This document shows positions 8,890 through 18,390 of a DNA stretch of 64,000 nt, in pieces. The number at the start of each line of letters is the position of its first letter. The first letter of the stretch is position 1. The notes beneath the pieces are model-generated. The model did no database searches. It saw only the letters and a program-made list of their open reading frames with translations, and was not told the DNA's origin. The position numbers were made by a program, and so were the translations under genes. This stretch comes from Burkholderiales bacterium (GTDB lineage: Bacteria > Pseudomonadota > Gammaproteobacteria > Burkholderiales > Burkholderiaceae_E): contig JAPLQE010000016.1 in assembly GCA_026399835.1 (NCBI GenBank), positions 119,099-183,098 on the forward strand, given 5' to 3'.

Positions 8890-9771
8890 ATGGCACGCAA
8901 GGGCATCATCCTCGCAGGCGGCTCCGGCACGCGCCTGTACCCGGTCACCAAGGCGGTCTCCAAGCAGCTGCTGCCGGTGTACGACAAGCCGATGGTGTAC
9001 TACCCGCTGTCGGTCCTGATGCTCGCCGGGATCCGCGACATCCTCATCATCTCCACCCCCACGGACACGCCGCGCTTCGCCGACCTGCTCGGCGACGGCA
9101 GCGCCTGGGGCCTGAACCTGAGCTACTGCGTGCAGCCCTCGCCCGACGGCCTGGCGCAGGCGTTCATCCTCGGCCGCGACTTCGTCGGCGCGGATCCGTC
9201 TGCGCTCATCCTCGGCGACAACCTCTTCTACGGCCACGACCTGGCCGCGATGGTCCGCCGCGCCGCCGAGCGCGAGACCGGCGCGACGGTGTTCGCCTAT
9301 CACGTCAACGATCCCGAGCGCTACGGCGTGGTCGAGTTCGATGAGCGGAACCGCGCGATCAGCCTCGAGGAGAAGCCCGCCAACCCGCGCTCGCGCTACG
9401 CGGTCACCGGCCTGTACTTCTACGACCGGCGCGTCTGCGACATCGCGGCCGCCGTCCAGCCCTCGGCCCGCGGCGAGCTCGAGATCACCGACGTCAACCG
9501 GCGCTACCTCGAGCTCGGCGCGCTCGACGTCGAGGTGATGGGCCGCGGCTACGCGTGGCTGGACACCGGGACCCACGAGTCGCTGCTGCAGGCGTCCTCG
9601 TTCATCGAGACGATCGAGTCGCGTCAGGGCCTGAAGGTGGCCTGCCCGGAGGAGATCGCCTTCCGCGCGGGCTGGATCGACGCCGAGCAGCTCGGGCGAC
9701 TCGCCCGGCCGCTGTCCAAGAACGGCTACGGGCAGTACCTGCTGCGCGTGCTGGACGAGAAGGTCCTCTGA
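8890..9771 (+). CDS. rmlA: Glucose-1-phosphate thymidylyltransferase
   Basis: RmlA joins glucose-1-phosphate and dTTP to form dTDP-glucose, the entry step of rhamnose synthesis. The 293-residue protein has the nucleotidyltransferase signature [20 protein letters not shown] (9-28), [12 protein letters not shown] (near 110-121) and [14 protein letters not shown] (near 222-235), the last typical of RmlA regulatory-site architecture. The length matches the family (about 290). It lies between rmlB and rmlC, 10 bp before the latter. Confidence 0.97.
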   Translation: MARKGIILAGGSGTRLYPVTKAVSKQLLPVYDKPMVYYPLSVLMLAGIRDILIISTPTDTPRFADLLGDGSAWGLNLSYCVQPSPDGLAQAFILGRDFVGADPSALILGDNLFYGHDLAAMVRRAAERETGATVFAYHVNDPERYGVVEFDERNRAISLEEKPANPRSRYAVTGLYFYDRRVCDIAAAVQPSARGELEITDVNRRYLELGALDVEVMGRGYAWLDTGTHESLLQASSFIETIESRQGLKVACPEEIAFRAGWIDAEQLGRLARPLSKNGYGQYLLRVLDEKVL

Positions 9772-9781
9772 GGTCACCGCG

Positions 9782-10330
9782 ATGAAGATCATCGAGACGA
9801 CGCTGCCCGGCGTGCTGCTGATCGAGCCGAAGGTCTTCGGCGACGCGCGCGGGTTCTTCTTCGAGAGCTGGAACGAGCGCACGTTCCGCGAGGCCACCGG
9901 CGTCGCGCTGCCGTTCGTGCAGGACAACCACTCGCGCTCGGTGCGCGGCGTGCTGCGCGGCCTGCACTACCAGCTCGTCAAGCCGCAGGGCAAGCTCGTG
10001 CGCTGCACCTCGGGCGAGGTGTTCGATGTCGCCGTCGACCTGCGGCGCTCGTCGCCGCACTTCGGCAAGTGGTTCGGCGCCCGCCTCGACGCGGTCTCGC
10101 ACCGCCAGCTGTGGATCCCGCCGGGCTTCGGCCACGGCTTCGTGGTGCTGAGCGAGTCGGCCGACTTCCTCTACAAGACCACCGAGTACTGGTATCCCGA
10201 GCACGACCGCAGCCTCGCCTGGAACGATGCCGAGGTCGGCATCGACTGGCCGCTCGACGGTGCCACGCCCACCCTGGCGGCCAAGGACGCGGCCGCGCCG
10301 CGCCTTCGCGACGCCGATCTCTACGACTGA
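9782..10330 (+). CDS. rmlC: dTDP-4-dehydrorhamnose 3,5-epimerase
   Basis: RmlC epimerises C3 and C5 of the 4-keto sugar. This 182-residue cupin has DARGFFFESWNERTF (about 21-35), QDNHSRSVRGVLRGLHYQ (48-65) with the catalytic histidine, and WIPPGFGHGFVVLSE (near 114-128). It completes the rmlBAC set and ends 6 bp before the acyltransferase gene, which is probably in the same transcript. Confidence 0.97.
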   Translation: MKIIETTLPGVLLIEPKVFGDARGFFFESWNERTFREATGVALPFVQDNHSRSVRGVLRGLHYQLVKPQGKLVRCTSGEVFDVAVDLRRSSPHFGKWFGARLDAVSHRQLWIPPGFGHGFVVLSESADFLYKTTEYWYPEHDRSLAWNDAEVGIDWPLDGATPTLAAKDAAAPRLRDADLYD

Positions 10331-10336
10331 CCGGTC

Positions 10337-11161
10337 GTGCTGCGCCGGCTCTGGCGTCTGCCGGCGCTCGTCGCGCTGCTGCTCGGCGGGCTCTTCACCG
10401 TCTTCGTGATCTTCCCCCTGGTCGGTCCCGGCCGGCGGGAGTGGCTGATCGCCACCTGGTCGCGGATGCTCGTGGGCAGCTGCGGCGCCGAGATCCGCGA
10501 GTGCGTGGCACCCGGTGCCGAGCCGCTGTCGGCGATGCGCGGCCGCCACGGGGCCTGCGACGGCCGGCTGCTGCTGTCGAACCACGTGTCCTGGCTCGAC
10601 ATCTTCGCGATCGACAGCATCGCGCCCGCCTCGTTCGCCGCGAAGGCCGAGATCGCGTCCTGGCCGCTGGCCGGCACGCTGGTGGGGCGCGCCGGCACGG
10701 TGTTCATCGAGCGCGGCCGGCGGCACGCGGTGCACGGCGTCATCCTGAGAATGGGCGAAAAGATGCAGGCCGGGCTGCGAGCGGCCGTCTTCCCGGAGGG
10801 CACGACCAGCGACGGCCGGCGGCTGCTGCCGTTCCACGGCAACCTCGTGCAGGCGGCGCTGAACGCAGGCGCGCCGATGGTGCCGATCGGCATCCGCTAC
10901 GTGGATCCGGACGGTGAGCCCAGCCATGCGGCGCTCTTCATCGGCGACACCACCTTCCTGCAGTCGCTGTGGGCGATCACCGGACATCCGAAGGTGATCG
11001 TCGAGGTGCACGTGCTGCCGGCGATCGCGCCGGCGCCGGGCGCGAAGCGCCAGCATGTCGCGCGCCAGGCGCGCGAGGCGATCGCCGCGCGCCTGGGCCT
11101 CGAGCTCGACGACTCGGTGCCCGAGACGCTGCGCGCCGCGCTCGGCGCGGTCACCTCCTAG
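10337..11161 (+). CDS. plsC: 1-acyl-sn-glycerol-3-phosphate acyltransferase family protein
   Basis: This is a 274-residue membrane-bound acyltransferase of the PlsC family, which adds the second acyl chain in phosphatidic acid synthesis. An N-terminal hydrophobic segment (about 7-30) is followed by the catalytic NHVSWLD (81-87, HX4D) and FPEGTTS (152-158) motifs. The start is GTG, 6 bp after rmlC. In related Burkholderiales this gene lies near pyrC and apaH, so the rml genes here appear embedded in that neighbourhood. The stop codon shares CTAG (11158-11161) with the stop of apaH on the other strand. Confidence 0.9.
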   Translation: MLRRLWRLPALVALLLGGLFTVFVIFPLVGPGRREWLIATWSRMLVGSCGAEIRECVAPGAEPLSAMRGRHGACDGRLLLSNHVSWLDIFAIDSIAPASFAAKAEIASWPLAGTLVGRAGTVFIERGRRHAVHGVILRMGEKMQAGLRAAVFPEGTTSDGRRLLPFHGNLVQAALNAGAPMVPIGIRYVDPDGEPSHAALFIGDTTFLQSLWAITGHPKVIVEVHVLPAIAPAPGAKRQHVARQAREAIAARLGLELDDSVPETLRAALGAVTS

Positions 11162-11985
11162 GGGCGGTCGCGACCGGGGGCGCGGGCCTGCGGGCAGCGC
11201 ACCTGGAACACGCGGCGATCGGCCAGGCGCACCGCGGAGAGCTCGCCGCCCCAGACGCAGCCGGTGTCGAGCGCGACGAGATCCGGGCGCAGCACCAGGC
11301 CGAGGGTCGACCAGTGACCGAACACGACCGGGGTGCCGGCGCTGCGGCGGTCCGGCGCGTCGAACCAGGGCACGAGTCCGGGCGGCGCGGCGCCCGCGCC
11401 TTCCTTGACCGAGAAGTCCATGCGGCCGGTCGCATCGACGAAACGGATCCGGGTCAGCGCGTTGACGATCGCGCGCAGCCGGTCGTCGCCCCGCAGCCCG
11501 TCATCCCAGCGGTCCGGCCAGTTGCCGTACATGGTGTGCAGGAAGTCGCCCCAGTGGGGACCGCGCAGGACGGCGCCGACCTCGGCCGCAAGGTCCACCG
11601 CCTGCTCCGGCGTCCACGCGGGGAACACGCCGGCGTGCACGAGCAGGTGGCCGTCGGCGAGATGCGCGAGCGGGCGCGCGCGCAGCCAGTCGACGAGCGC
11701 GTCGCGGTCTTCGGCCGCGAGCAGCGGCCCGAGCGTGTCGCCGCGGTGCGCCGGACGGGCGCCCGCGACGACGGCGAGCAGGTGCAGGTCGTGATTGCCG
11801 AGCACCGTCGTCGCGCGCTCGCCCAGGGCCCGCACGCGGCGCAGCGCGGCGAGCGAATCGGGTCCGCGATTGACCAGGTCGCCGGCGAACCACAGCGGGC
11901 TCGCAGAGTCCGGGTCGCAGGCGGCGAGCAGCCCCGCGAGCGGCGCGTCGCACCCCTGGAGGTCGCCAATGGCGATCGGTGACAC
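11158..11985 (-). CDS. apaH: Symmetrical bis(5'-nucleosyl)-tetraphosphatase
   Basis: ApaH cleaves Ap4A into two ADP and, in gammaproteobacteria, also decaps Np4-capped RNA. The 275-residue metallophosphatase has [10 protein letters not shown] (7-16), [12 protein letters not shown] (about 33-44), GNHDLHLL (about 61-68) and HAGVFPAW (near 115). The start is GTG at 11985. It lies only 5 bp from the end of a 129-bp inverted-repeat element, so promoter and ribosome signals, if any, must lie in that repeat or upstream of it. No Shine-Dalgarno sequence is visible. Confidence 0.95.
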   Translation of the reverse strand: MSPIAIGDLQGCDAPLAGLLAACDPDSASPLWFAGDLVNRGPDSLAALRRVRALGERATTVLGNHDLHLLAVVAGARPAHRGDTLGPLLAAEDRDALVDWLRARPLAHLADGHLLVHAGVFPAWTPEQAVDLAAEVGAVLRGPHWGDFLHTMYGNWPDRWDDGLRGDDRLRAIVNALTRIRFVDATGRMDFSVKEGAGAAPPGLVPWFDAPDRRSAGTPVVFGHWSTLGLVLRPDLVALDTGCVWGGELSAVRLADRRVFQVRCPQARAPGRDRP

Positions 11986-11990
11986 TGCGC

Positions 11991-12119
11991 CTAGAAGCCG
12001 TGAAGAAGCCGTAGCGAGCAGGCCCGAGCCGGTGCCGAGGAGCGCAGCCGTACGTGATGTACGGCGAGCACCGCAGGCGCCGGATCGGGACGCGCAGTAG
12101 GCTTATTCACGGCTTCTAG
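11991..12119. repeat. 129-bp long imperfect palindrome (REP-like element)
   Basis: The ends are CTAGAAGCCGTGAA (11991-12004) and its reverse complement (12106-12119), 14 of 14 matching, and 19 of 20 over the outer 20 bp. The centre is GCCGTAC-gtgat-GTACGGC (12047-12065). The intermediate stretches also pair well, so the whole element can fold into one long hairpin. Its right end supplies the TAG stop codon of the 12116-14059 gene, and its left end is 5 bp from the apaH start. This suggests an intergenic repeat family acting as attenuator or terminator between two co-directional genes. Confidence 0.8.
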
Positions 12120-14059
12120 CCGACGACGCGGCGGAGCTCGGCGCGTGCGGGTCCCACGTACTCGGGCAGCCAGCGCTTGAGATCGCGGCGCACCTCGTCG
12201 TCGGCGAGCTCGCGCGGCTGCTCGAGCCAGGCGCGGAAGGTGTCCAGCCACTGGGGCGGCACCTCGGCCGCGCGGGCCACCTTCACCTTGTGGTGGTGGG
12301 TCGGCCGCGAGTTCTCGCCGTCGGCGAGCAGCTCCTCGTAGAGCTTCTCGCCCGGCCGCAGGCCGGTGAACTCGATGCGGATCTGCTCGTCGGTGAAGCC
12401 GGCCAGCCGGATCATGTCGCGGGCGAGGTCGACGATCTTCACCGGCTCGCCCATGTCGAGCACGAAGATCTCGCCGCCGCGGCCCATGCCGGCCGCCTGC
12501 AGCACCAGCTGCGCGGCCTCGGGGATCGACATGAAGTACCGGATGATGTCGGGATGCGTGACGGTGACCGGACCGCCGCGCGCGATCTGCTCGGCGAACT
12601 TGGGGATCACGCTGCCATTGCTGCCGAGCACGTTGCCGAAGCGCACGACCTCGAAGCGGGTCGGGCCGCGCGCGTGCAGCGACTGGCAGACCATCTCGGC
12701 CAGCCGCTTGGAGGCACCCATCACGTTGGTGGGGTTGACCGCCTTGTCGGTGGAGATCAGCACCACCTCGGCCACGCCGTGGGCGATCGCCGCCTCGGCG
12801 ATGCGCAGCGTGCCGAGCGTGTTGTTGCGGATCGCCTCCCAGGCGTTGCCTTCCTCCATCATCGGCACGTGCTTGTAGGCGGCCGCGTGGAAGATGACGT
12901 CCGGCGAGTGCTCGCCGAGCACCGCATCGAGCCGCGCCGCCGACTTCACGTCGCCGACCCGCTGCAGCACGACGGTGTCGGGCGACAGCGTGGCGAACTC
13001 CTCGGCGAGCGTGTAGAGGGCGTACTCGCTGATGTCGAAGAGCACCAGCAGCGCCGGATGGAAGCGGGCGATCTGGCGGCACAGCTCCGAGCCGATCGAG
13101 CCTCCCGCGCCGGTGACCAGCACCGTCTTGCCGGTGAGCCGCTGGCGGAGCTGGTCGGCGTCGAGCTTCACCGGCTCGCGCCCGAGCAGGTCCTCGAGCT
13201 CGATGCGCCGCAGCCAGTCGACGCTGACCTGGCCGGTCATCATCTCCTCGAACGACGGCACGGTGAGCACCTGGGCGCCCGAGGCGATGCAGCGCTGCAC
13301 GATCTGGCGTCGCAGCGCGCTGGGTACGGTCGGCATGGCGATGATCGCGGTGCCCACGCCGAGGCGCCGGGCCACGCTCGCGTAGTCGTCGATGCCGCCG
13401 GCCACCCGCACGCCGTGCACGACGCGCCCGCGCTTGGCGGGATCGTCGTCGAGCAGCGCCACCGCGCGCCAGCGCGCGCTGCGCGACAGCTCGCGCAGCA
13501 GCGTGACGCCGGCGTCGCCCGCCCCGATCACGATCACCGGATCGCCGTGGCGCTGCGTGACCCGGGCGAGGCGGTGCTCGCGCAGCATCCGGTAGCCGAA
13601 GCGGCTGCCGGCCATCAGCGCGACCATGACCAGCGGCATCAGCAGCAGCGCCGAGCGCGGCAGTACCGCGTCCAGGCGCAGCATCAGGTGGACGATGGGC
13701 ACCAGCGCGGAGGCCAGCACCGCCGCAGTCATGATCCGGCGCAGGTCCTGCAGGCTCGCGTAGCGCCACAGGCCGCGGTAGACGCCGGTGGCCCAGAACA
13801 CCGCGGCCTGCGCCGGCAGGGCCCAGGCCATGAGCGGCATCATCCGGTCGAGCAGCGGCTCGACGCCATCGAAGCCGAAGCGCAGCCCGTAGGCGGTGAA
13901 CCAGGCGACGGCGGCGAGCAGGACGTCGTAGGCGAGCACGGCGACCGAGCGTCGGTCGAGCGGGTGCAGGCCCAGGCCCCGGCCGAGGCCGGCGGCGGGC
14001 GTCGGCGCGGCATCGGACGACGACTCGGCCGGGGAGGGCTCGTTGTGGCGGTCGAGCAT
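12116..14059 (-). CDS. Membrane-anchored nucleotide-sugar 4,6-dehydratase (WbpM/CapD type)
   Basis: This 647-residue protein starts with about four hydrophobic segments (about 33-130), followed by a Rossmann CoA-binding-like domain with VIVIGAGDAGVTLLREL (near 174-190) and a C-terminal SDR domain with VLVTGAGGSIGSE (about 310-322). The catalytic region reads STDKAVNPTNVMGASKR (near 432-448). Met replaces the usual SDR Tyr, as in the WbpM/PglF/CapD group, which dehydrates UDP-GlcNAc to a 4-keto-6-deoxy sugar. The product would feed QuiNAc, FucNAc or bacillosamine-type sugars into the glycan. Which sugar follows cannot be told from sequence. Confidence 0.92.
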   Translation of the reverse strand: MLDRHNEPSPAESSSDAAPTPAAGLGRGLGLHPLDRRSVAVLAYDVLLAAVAWFTAYGLRFGFDGVEPLLDRMMPLMAWALPAQAAVFWATGVYRGLWRYASLQDLRRIMTAAVLASALVPIVHLMLRLDAVLPRSALLLMPLVMVALMAGSRFGYRMLREHRLARVTQRHGDPVIVIGAGDAGVTLLRELSRSARWRAVALLDDDPAKRGRVVHGVRVAGGIDDYASVARRLGVGTAIIAMPTVPSALRRQIVQRCIASGAQVLTVPSFEEMMTGQVSVDWLRRIELEDLLGREPVKLDADQLRQRLTGKTVLVTGAGGSIGSELCRQIARFHPALLVLFDISEYALYTLAEEFATLSPDTVVLQRVGDVKSAARLDAVLGEHSPDVIFHAAAYKHVPMMEEGNAWEAIRNNTLGTLRIAEAAIAHGVAEVVLISTDKAVNPTNVMGASKRLAEMVCQSLHARGPTRFEVVRFGNVLGSNGSVIPKFAEQIARGGPVTVTHPDIIRYFMSIPEAAQLVLQAAGMGRGGEIFVLDMGEPVKIVDLARDMIRLAGFTDEQIRIEFTGLRPGEKLYEELLADGENSRPTHHHKVKVARAAEVPPQWLDTFRAWLEQPRELADDEVRRDLKRWLPEYVGPARAELRRVVG

Positions 14060-14124
14060 GGGGGTTCAGTATCGCACGCCGCCTGTCGCCGCGCGGCGCG
14101 GGTCGATGGGCCTGCCGTCGATCC

Positions 14125-15108
14125 CTAGGCGCGGGCCGGCCGGGTCCGCAGCACGACGGCGAGCCACAGGGACGCGTGGACCGCCAGCGAGGCGGCGAAG
14201 GCCGCGCCCTCGAGCGACAGCCGTCGGGCGGCGAGCGCGACCGCAGCGTTGGCGAGCATCAGCGCGCCGTAGGCGAGCGCGGTGCGCCGGTGCCCGAAGC
14301 CGGACAGGTTGAGCCGCTGGTACGCATGCTCCCGGTGGGCCTCCCAGACGCGGCACCGACGGCGTGCGCGGTCGAGCAGCGTCGCGGTCGCATCGAACAC
14401 GAAGGGCATGAACAGCGTCGCAGGCAGCCAGGGCGACCACAGCCCGCGCTCCACGCCGATCGCACCGATCGCGCCGGCCAGCAGACCCAGGGTGGTCGAG
14501 CCTGCGTCGCCCATGAAGAGACGCGCGGGCGGCAGGTTGAAGACGAGGAAGCCCGCGCAGGCGCCCGCGATCGCCGCGGCGGCCGCGGCGAGCGGCGCGT
14601 CGTTGCCCGCCGCGGCCGCCAGCGCGCAGGCGCCGAAGCCGACCACGCCCATCGAGCCGGCGAGCGCGTCCGAGCCGTCCATGAAGTTGTAGAGGTTGAC
14701 CATCCAGGCGATCGCGAGCGCACCGAGCAGGACCGCGGCCGCGCCGTGGCCGCCGAGCGTGGCGATGGCCACCGTCGCGGCGGCCGTCAGGTGCAGCACG
14801 AGGCGCGTGCCGGCGCCGAGTCCGCGCAGGTCGTCGACCGCCGAGACCACGGCGATCGTCGCGAGGGCGGCCCACGCCGGTGCGGGCAGCGCGCCCCGCG
14901 TGAGCGCGATGGCGGCGACCAGCCCAGCGAGCACGCCGACCCCTCCGATCCGCGGGATCGGCGCGGCGTGCATCGAGCGCTCGTTGGGGCGGTCGAGCAC
15001 GCGCTGCGCGAGCCCGCTGGCGAGCAGCGCCGCGAGCACGATCACCGCGACGCAGGCCGCGATCGCGGCTGCGGCGAGCGCCGCGCCGGCGATGTCCGAC
15101 GAAGGCAT
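14125..15108 (-). CDS. WecA/WbpL-like polyprenyl-phosphate sugar-1-phosphate transferase
   Basis: This is an integral membrane protein of the MraY/WecA family (327 residues, about ten hydrophobic segments) that starts glycan assembly by loading a HexNAc-1-phosphate onto undecaprenyl phosphate. The motifs are DRPNERSMHAAPIPRIGG (about 39-56), a VDDLRG acidic pair (near 89), NLYNFMDGSDALAG (about 137-150) and RLFMGDAGSTTLG. The basic HxxH-like tail loop reads REHAYQRLNLSG. I chose the ATG at 15108; an in-frame TTG at 15177 would add a polar lead not seen in the family. It is 65 bp upstream of the dehydratase on the same strand. Confidence 0.9.
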   Translation of the reverse strand: MPSSDIAGAALAAAAIAACVAVIVLAALLASGLAQRVLDRPNERSMHAAPIPRIGGVGVLAGLVAAIALTRGALPAPAWAALATIAVVSAVDDLRGLGAGTRLVLHLTAAATVAIATLGGHGAAAVLLGALAIAWMVNLYNFMDGSDALAGSMGVVGFGACALAAAAGNDAPLAAAAAAIAGACAGFLVFNLPPARLFMGDAGSTTLGLLAGAIGAIGVERGLWSPWLPATLFMPFVFDATATLLDRARRRCRVWEAHREHAYQRLNLSGFGHRRTALAYGALMLANAAVALAARRLSLEGAAFAASLAVHASLWLAVVLRTRPARA

Positions 15109-15212
15109 CAGGGTGGGGCCGCGCGAGGCGGACGTGTCGATCGGGAGCGCCGATGATATGACAGCCGCGTTTCGCAAGGCCGTACCCGGCGTGCCGGCTT
15201 CGTCGCGGGCGT

Positions 15213-15218
15213 TATGCT
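15213..15218 (+). promoter_or_regulatory. Flippase gene -10 element (TATGCT)
   Basis: TATGCT ends 6 nt before the ATG at 15225, within the 116-bp divergent gap, so a leaderless transcript is expected. No clear -35 and no Shine-Dalgarno sequence are visible. Confidence 0.4.
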
Positions 15219-15224
15219 TCGTCG

Positions 15225-16706
15225 ATGATCGCTCGCAACGCGCTCTGGAACCTCGCCGGGTTCGGGCTCCCGCTCTTCGTGGCGGTGGCCTGCATCCCGC
15301 CGCTGATCCACGCGCTCGGCGCGCCCCGCTTCGGGCTGCTCACCCTGCTCTGGGCGGTCATCAACTACTTCGGCCTGTTCGACATGGGGCTCGGACGGGC
15401 GCTGACCCATCGCCTGAGCGCGGCCATGGGCTCGGGTCGCGAGGAGGAGGTGGGGCCGGTCGCCCGGGACGGCCTGTCGTTGCTGGTCGGGCTCGGTGTG
15501 GTGGCCGGCGTCGTGCTGTGGGTCTCGGCGCCGTTCGGGGTGGCGCTGCTCGCGCACGAGGGCGATCCGGCCGAGGCCGTGGCGGCGGTGCGGGCGATCG
15601 CCTGGGCGATGCCGTTCGTGCTGCTGACGTCCGGGCTGCGCGGCGTGATGGAGGCGCGTGGCGCGTTCGTGCCGATCAACGTCGTGCGGCTCGCCACCGG
15701 GGTGGCGACGGTGCTCGCGCCGCTGCTCGTGCTGCGGGCGGGCTGGAACGACCTGGCGGTGGTCGCCTGGGTGCTCGGCGCGCTGCGTGCGTTCGGATGT
15801 CTCGCCTATGCGGCCTGCGTCGCCCGGATGCTGCCCGGCGGTCTCGCCCTCGATGCCGCCCGGCCCGGGGGCGAGCGGCTCGGCCAGTTGCTGCGCACCG
15901 GCGGATGGATGACCGTCGCGAACGTCATCGGACCGCTGATGGGCTACCTGGATCGCTTCGTCATCGGGGCGGTCGGCTCGATGAGCGCGGTGGCCTGGTA
16001 CGTGACGCCGCAGGAGATCGTCTCGCGCCTGCTGATCGTGCCGGTATCGCTCGCGAGCGTGCTGTTCCCGCGCCTGTCGGAGCTGCACGCGAGCACCGGC
16101 GAGCGCCTGGCCGCGTGGCCGCTCGAGCGGCTCGCGATCGGCGTGCTGTACGTCGCCCTCATGCCGGTGACGCTGGTGCTCGGCGTGTTCGCCCATCCGA
16201 TCCTCGACCTGTGGGTCGGCCCGGTGTTCGCCCGCGAGGGCTCGACGGCGATGCTGATCCTCTGCGCCGGCGTGCTGGGCAACTCGCTCGCGCACGTGCC
16301 GTTCGCGTCCATCCAGGCGCGCGGCAACGCGCGCGCGACCGCGCTGCTCCAGATGGTCGAGCTGCCGCTGTACGTGGCCGGGCTCTGGGCGCTGACCTCG
16401 CTCTGGGGCGTCGTCGGCGCCGCGCTCGCCTGGAGCACGCGGATCGTGTTCGACTTCGGCGCGCTGTGGATCATGGCGCGACCGCGCGAGGTGCCTGCAC
16501 AGGATCTCGCGGGCGATCGTGTCGGGCTGGCGGTCGCCGCGCTGACGCTGTCGGCCTTCGCCTGTGCGGCCTTCGCGCCGGCCTCGTGGTCGGCCGCGGC
16601 GAGCCTGTCGATCGGCGCGCTCGCCTGGGTGATGGCGGCCCTGCGGCTGCGAGGCGACGTACCGAGCCTGCTGGCGGCCCGCAAGTCGGCCGGCCTGCCC
16701 CGGTGA
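15225..16706 (+). CDS. wzx: Wzx-like polysaccharide flippase (MOP superfamily)
   Basis: This is a 493-residue, almost wholly hydrophobic protein with 12-14 predicted membrane segments in the pattern of MOP exporters. It starts MIARNALWNLAGFGLPLFVA and carries FGLLTLLWAVINYFGLFDMGLGRALT (typical of the RfbX/Wzx group). Such proteins flip undecaprenyl-linked oligosaccharides across the inner membrane. It heads an overlapping run of glycosyltransferase genes and ends in a GTGA overlap with the next one. No Wzy polymerase or Wzz chain regulator is visible, and an ABC exporter lies 4 kb downstream, so its partner system is unclear. Confidence 0.85.
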   Translation: MIARNALWNLAGFGLPLFVAVACIPPLIHALGAPRFGLLTLLWAVINYFGLFDMGLGRALTHRLSAAMGSGREEEVGPVARDGLSLLVGLGVVAGVVLWVSAPFGVALLAHEGDPAEAVAAVRAIAWAMPFVLLTSGLRGVMEARGAFVPINVVRLATGVATVLAPLLVLRAGWNDLAVVAWVLGALRAFGCLAYAACVARMLPGGLALDAARPGGERLGQLLRTGGWMTVANVIGPLMGYLDRFVIGAVGSMSAVAWYVTPQEIVSRLLIVPVSLASVLFPRLSELHASTGERLAAWPLERLAIGVLYVALMPVTLVLGVFAHPILDLWVGPVFAREGSTAMLILCAGVLGNSLAHVPFASIQARGNARATALLQMVELPLYVAGLWALTSLWGVVGAALAWSTRIVFDFGALWIMARPREVPAQDLAGDRVGLAVAALTLSAFACAAFAPASWSAAASLSIGALAWVMAALRLRGDVPSLLAARKSAGLPR

Positions 16707-17461
16707 GCGTCGCTCGGGTGTCGGTGGCGATGGCCACCTACAACGGGTTGCGCCATCTCGACGAGCAGGTGCACAGCCTGCTCGCGGCGATGGGACCGGA
16801 GGACGAGCTGGTGGTGGTGGACGACGCCTCCACCGACGGGACCTGGGAGCGGCTGCAGCGCTTCGGTGACGCCCGGATGCGCCTGCACCGCAACCCGGCG
16901 AACCTCGGCGTGCGCGGCAGCTTCCAGCGGGCGCTGTCGCTCGTGCGATTCGACGTCATCCTGCTGGCCGACCAGGACGACGTGTGGGAGCGCGACAAGC
17001 GCGACCGGCTGCTGGCGAGCTTCGAGTCCGATCCGCGGGTCATGGTGGCGGTCTGCGACGCCTGCCTGATCGACGGCGACGGCCGCCGCTTCGCCGACTC
17101 GTTCATGGCGACGCGCGGCGGCTTCGACGGCAGCCTCTCCGGCACGCTGGTGCGAAGCCGCTTCCTCGGCTGCGCGATGGCGGTGAGGCGCGACGTGCTC
17201 GCGCTCGCGCTGCCGATCCCGACGCGCGCGCCGATGCACGACATGTGGCTCGGCGTGGTGGGCGGCGCGCTCGGGCGCGTGGCCTACGTCGACGCGCCGC
17301 TGCTGCGCTATCGCCGGCACGGCGGCAACGCCAGCCCGGCGCGCAGCCCCTCGCGGCTGCAGGCCGTGTGCTGGCGCCTCGACCTGGTCGTCGCGCTCGG
17401 ACTGCGGCTCGCGGGCCGGGCCCTCGCCCGCGGCGCGCGCGCCGGCCCGCGACCCGGATGA
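16703..17461 (+). CDS. Glycosyltransferase family 2, rhamnosyltransferase-like
   Basis: This is a 252-residue GT2 enzyme (GT-A fold). It starts with a GTG overlapping the flippase stop and reads VSVAMATYNGLRHLDEQ (about 6-22). The donor-site region LADQDDVWERDKRDRLL (about 90-106) is typical of the DQDDVW subgroup, often annotated as rhamnosyltransferases. MHDMWLGVVGGALG (near 179-192) is the acceptor-side motif. Its acceptor is probably the lipid-linked glycan. The rhamnose donor is inferred from the rml genes; the sequence only proves the fold. Confidence 0.88.
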   Translation: MSVARVSVAMATYNGLRHLDEQVHSLLAAMGPEDELVVVDDASTDGTWERLQRFGDARMRLHRNPANLGVRGSFQRALSLVRFDVILLADQDDVWERDKRDRLLASFESDPRVMVAVCDACLIDGDGRRFADSFMATRGGFDGSLSGTLVRSRFLGCAMAVRRDVLALALPIPTRAPMHDMWLGVVGGALGRVAYVDAPLLRYRRHGGNASPARSPSRLQAVCWRLDLVVALGLRLAGRALARGARAGPRPG

Positions 17462-18390
17462 GCCGCGGCCCTGCGATAGACTCGGTCGATGCCTGCTCTC
17501 CTGATCCGCCGTCCCCGCGCGCGCAGCCTTCGCCGCGCCGGATCGGTGCCCGGCAGGCGGTCCCCTTGAGCGGCGCGCCCCAGCAGGCCGACGCGCTCAG
17601 CGTGGGCATCGTCGTCTACAAGTCCGATCTCGCGCTGCTCGGCGTGTGCCTGCGCACGCTCGCGGTCGCGGTCCGCGCGCTCGCGCCCTCGTCCGCGACC
17701 GTCTACCTCGTCGACAACGGGCCGGAGGACTGGTCGCCTTCACTTGCGTCGTTCGTCGCGTCGCTCGCGCACGAGGACCTGCCCTACCGCCTCGAGGTGC
17801 TGAGCGGGCACGGCAACGTCGGCTACGGGCGCGGCAACAACCTCGCGATCGGGCGCGGCGGCGCGCAGTGGCACCTGGTGCTCAACCCCGACGCCGAGCT
17901 CGAGCCCGATGCACTGCGTAACGGCGTCGCATGGCTGCGCCGCGATCCCTCGGTGGGCATGGTCGCGGCCTGGACCGCCGGCGCAGACGGCCAGGCGCAG
18001 CACCTGTGCAAGACCTATCCGAGCGTCGCGGTGCTGGCCCTGCGCGCCTTCGGGCTGCCGTTCGGGCGGCGGCTGCGCGAGGCCTACGACGTGCCGCCCG
18101 ACCCCGGTCCGGTCACCGACGTCACCGGCCGGCTCGTCAGCGGCTCGTTCATGCTGTGCCGGGCCTCGGCGCTCGAGGCGATCGGCGGCTTCGATCCGGC
18201 TTATTTCCTGTACTTCGAGGACTTCGACCTGTCGCTGCGGATGGGACGCACTGCGCGCCTGCTCTGGGCGCGCGACGTGCGGATCGTCCATCACGGCGGA
18301 TCGGCCGCCCGCAAGGGCTGGCTGCACCGTCGGCTCTTCGTGCGCGCGGCGGCGCTGTTCTTCTCGCGGCACGGCTGGCGGCTGTGGTGA
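17458..18390 (+). CDS. Glycosyltransferase family 2 (WbbL-like)
   Basis: The GT2 fold begins at about residue 46 with SVGIVVYKSDLALLGVCLRT. It continues with NVGYGRGNNLAI, LVLNPDAELEPDAL (DxD region), GSFMLCRASALEAIGGFD and YFLYFEDFDLSLRM, a signature of rhamnosyltransferase-like enzymes. The ATG at 17458 makes an ATGA overlap with the preceding gene but adds about 40 low-complexity residues. A TTG at 17566 (274 residues) is the alternative that fits the fold more tightly. The gene ends in a GTGA overlap with the epimerase gene. Confidence 0.85.
   Translation: MSRGPAIDSVDACSPDPPSPRAQPSPRRIGARQAVPLSGAPQQADALSVGIVVYKSDLALLGVCLRTLAVAVRALAPSSATVYLVDNGPEDWSPSLASFVASLAHEDLPYRLEVLSGHGNVGYGRGNNLAIGRGGAQWHLVLNPDAELEPDALRNGVAWLRRDPSVGMVAAWTAGADGQAQHLCKTYPSVAVLALRAFGLPFGRRLREAYDVPPDPGPVTDVTGRLVSGSFMLCRASALEAIGGFDPAYFLYFEDFDLSLRMGRTARLLWARDVRIVHHGGSAARKGWLHRRLFVRAAALFFSRHGWRLW

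Noticed and set aside
15109..15177. TTG start extending the WecA-like protein by 23 residues
   Set aside because: TTG is rare as a start, no ribosome site is seen, and the added segment is polar and not part of the family.
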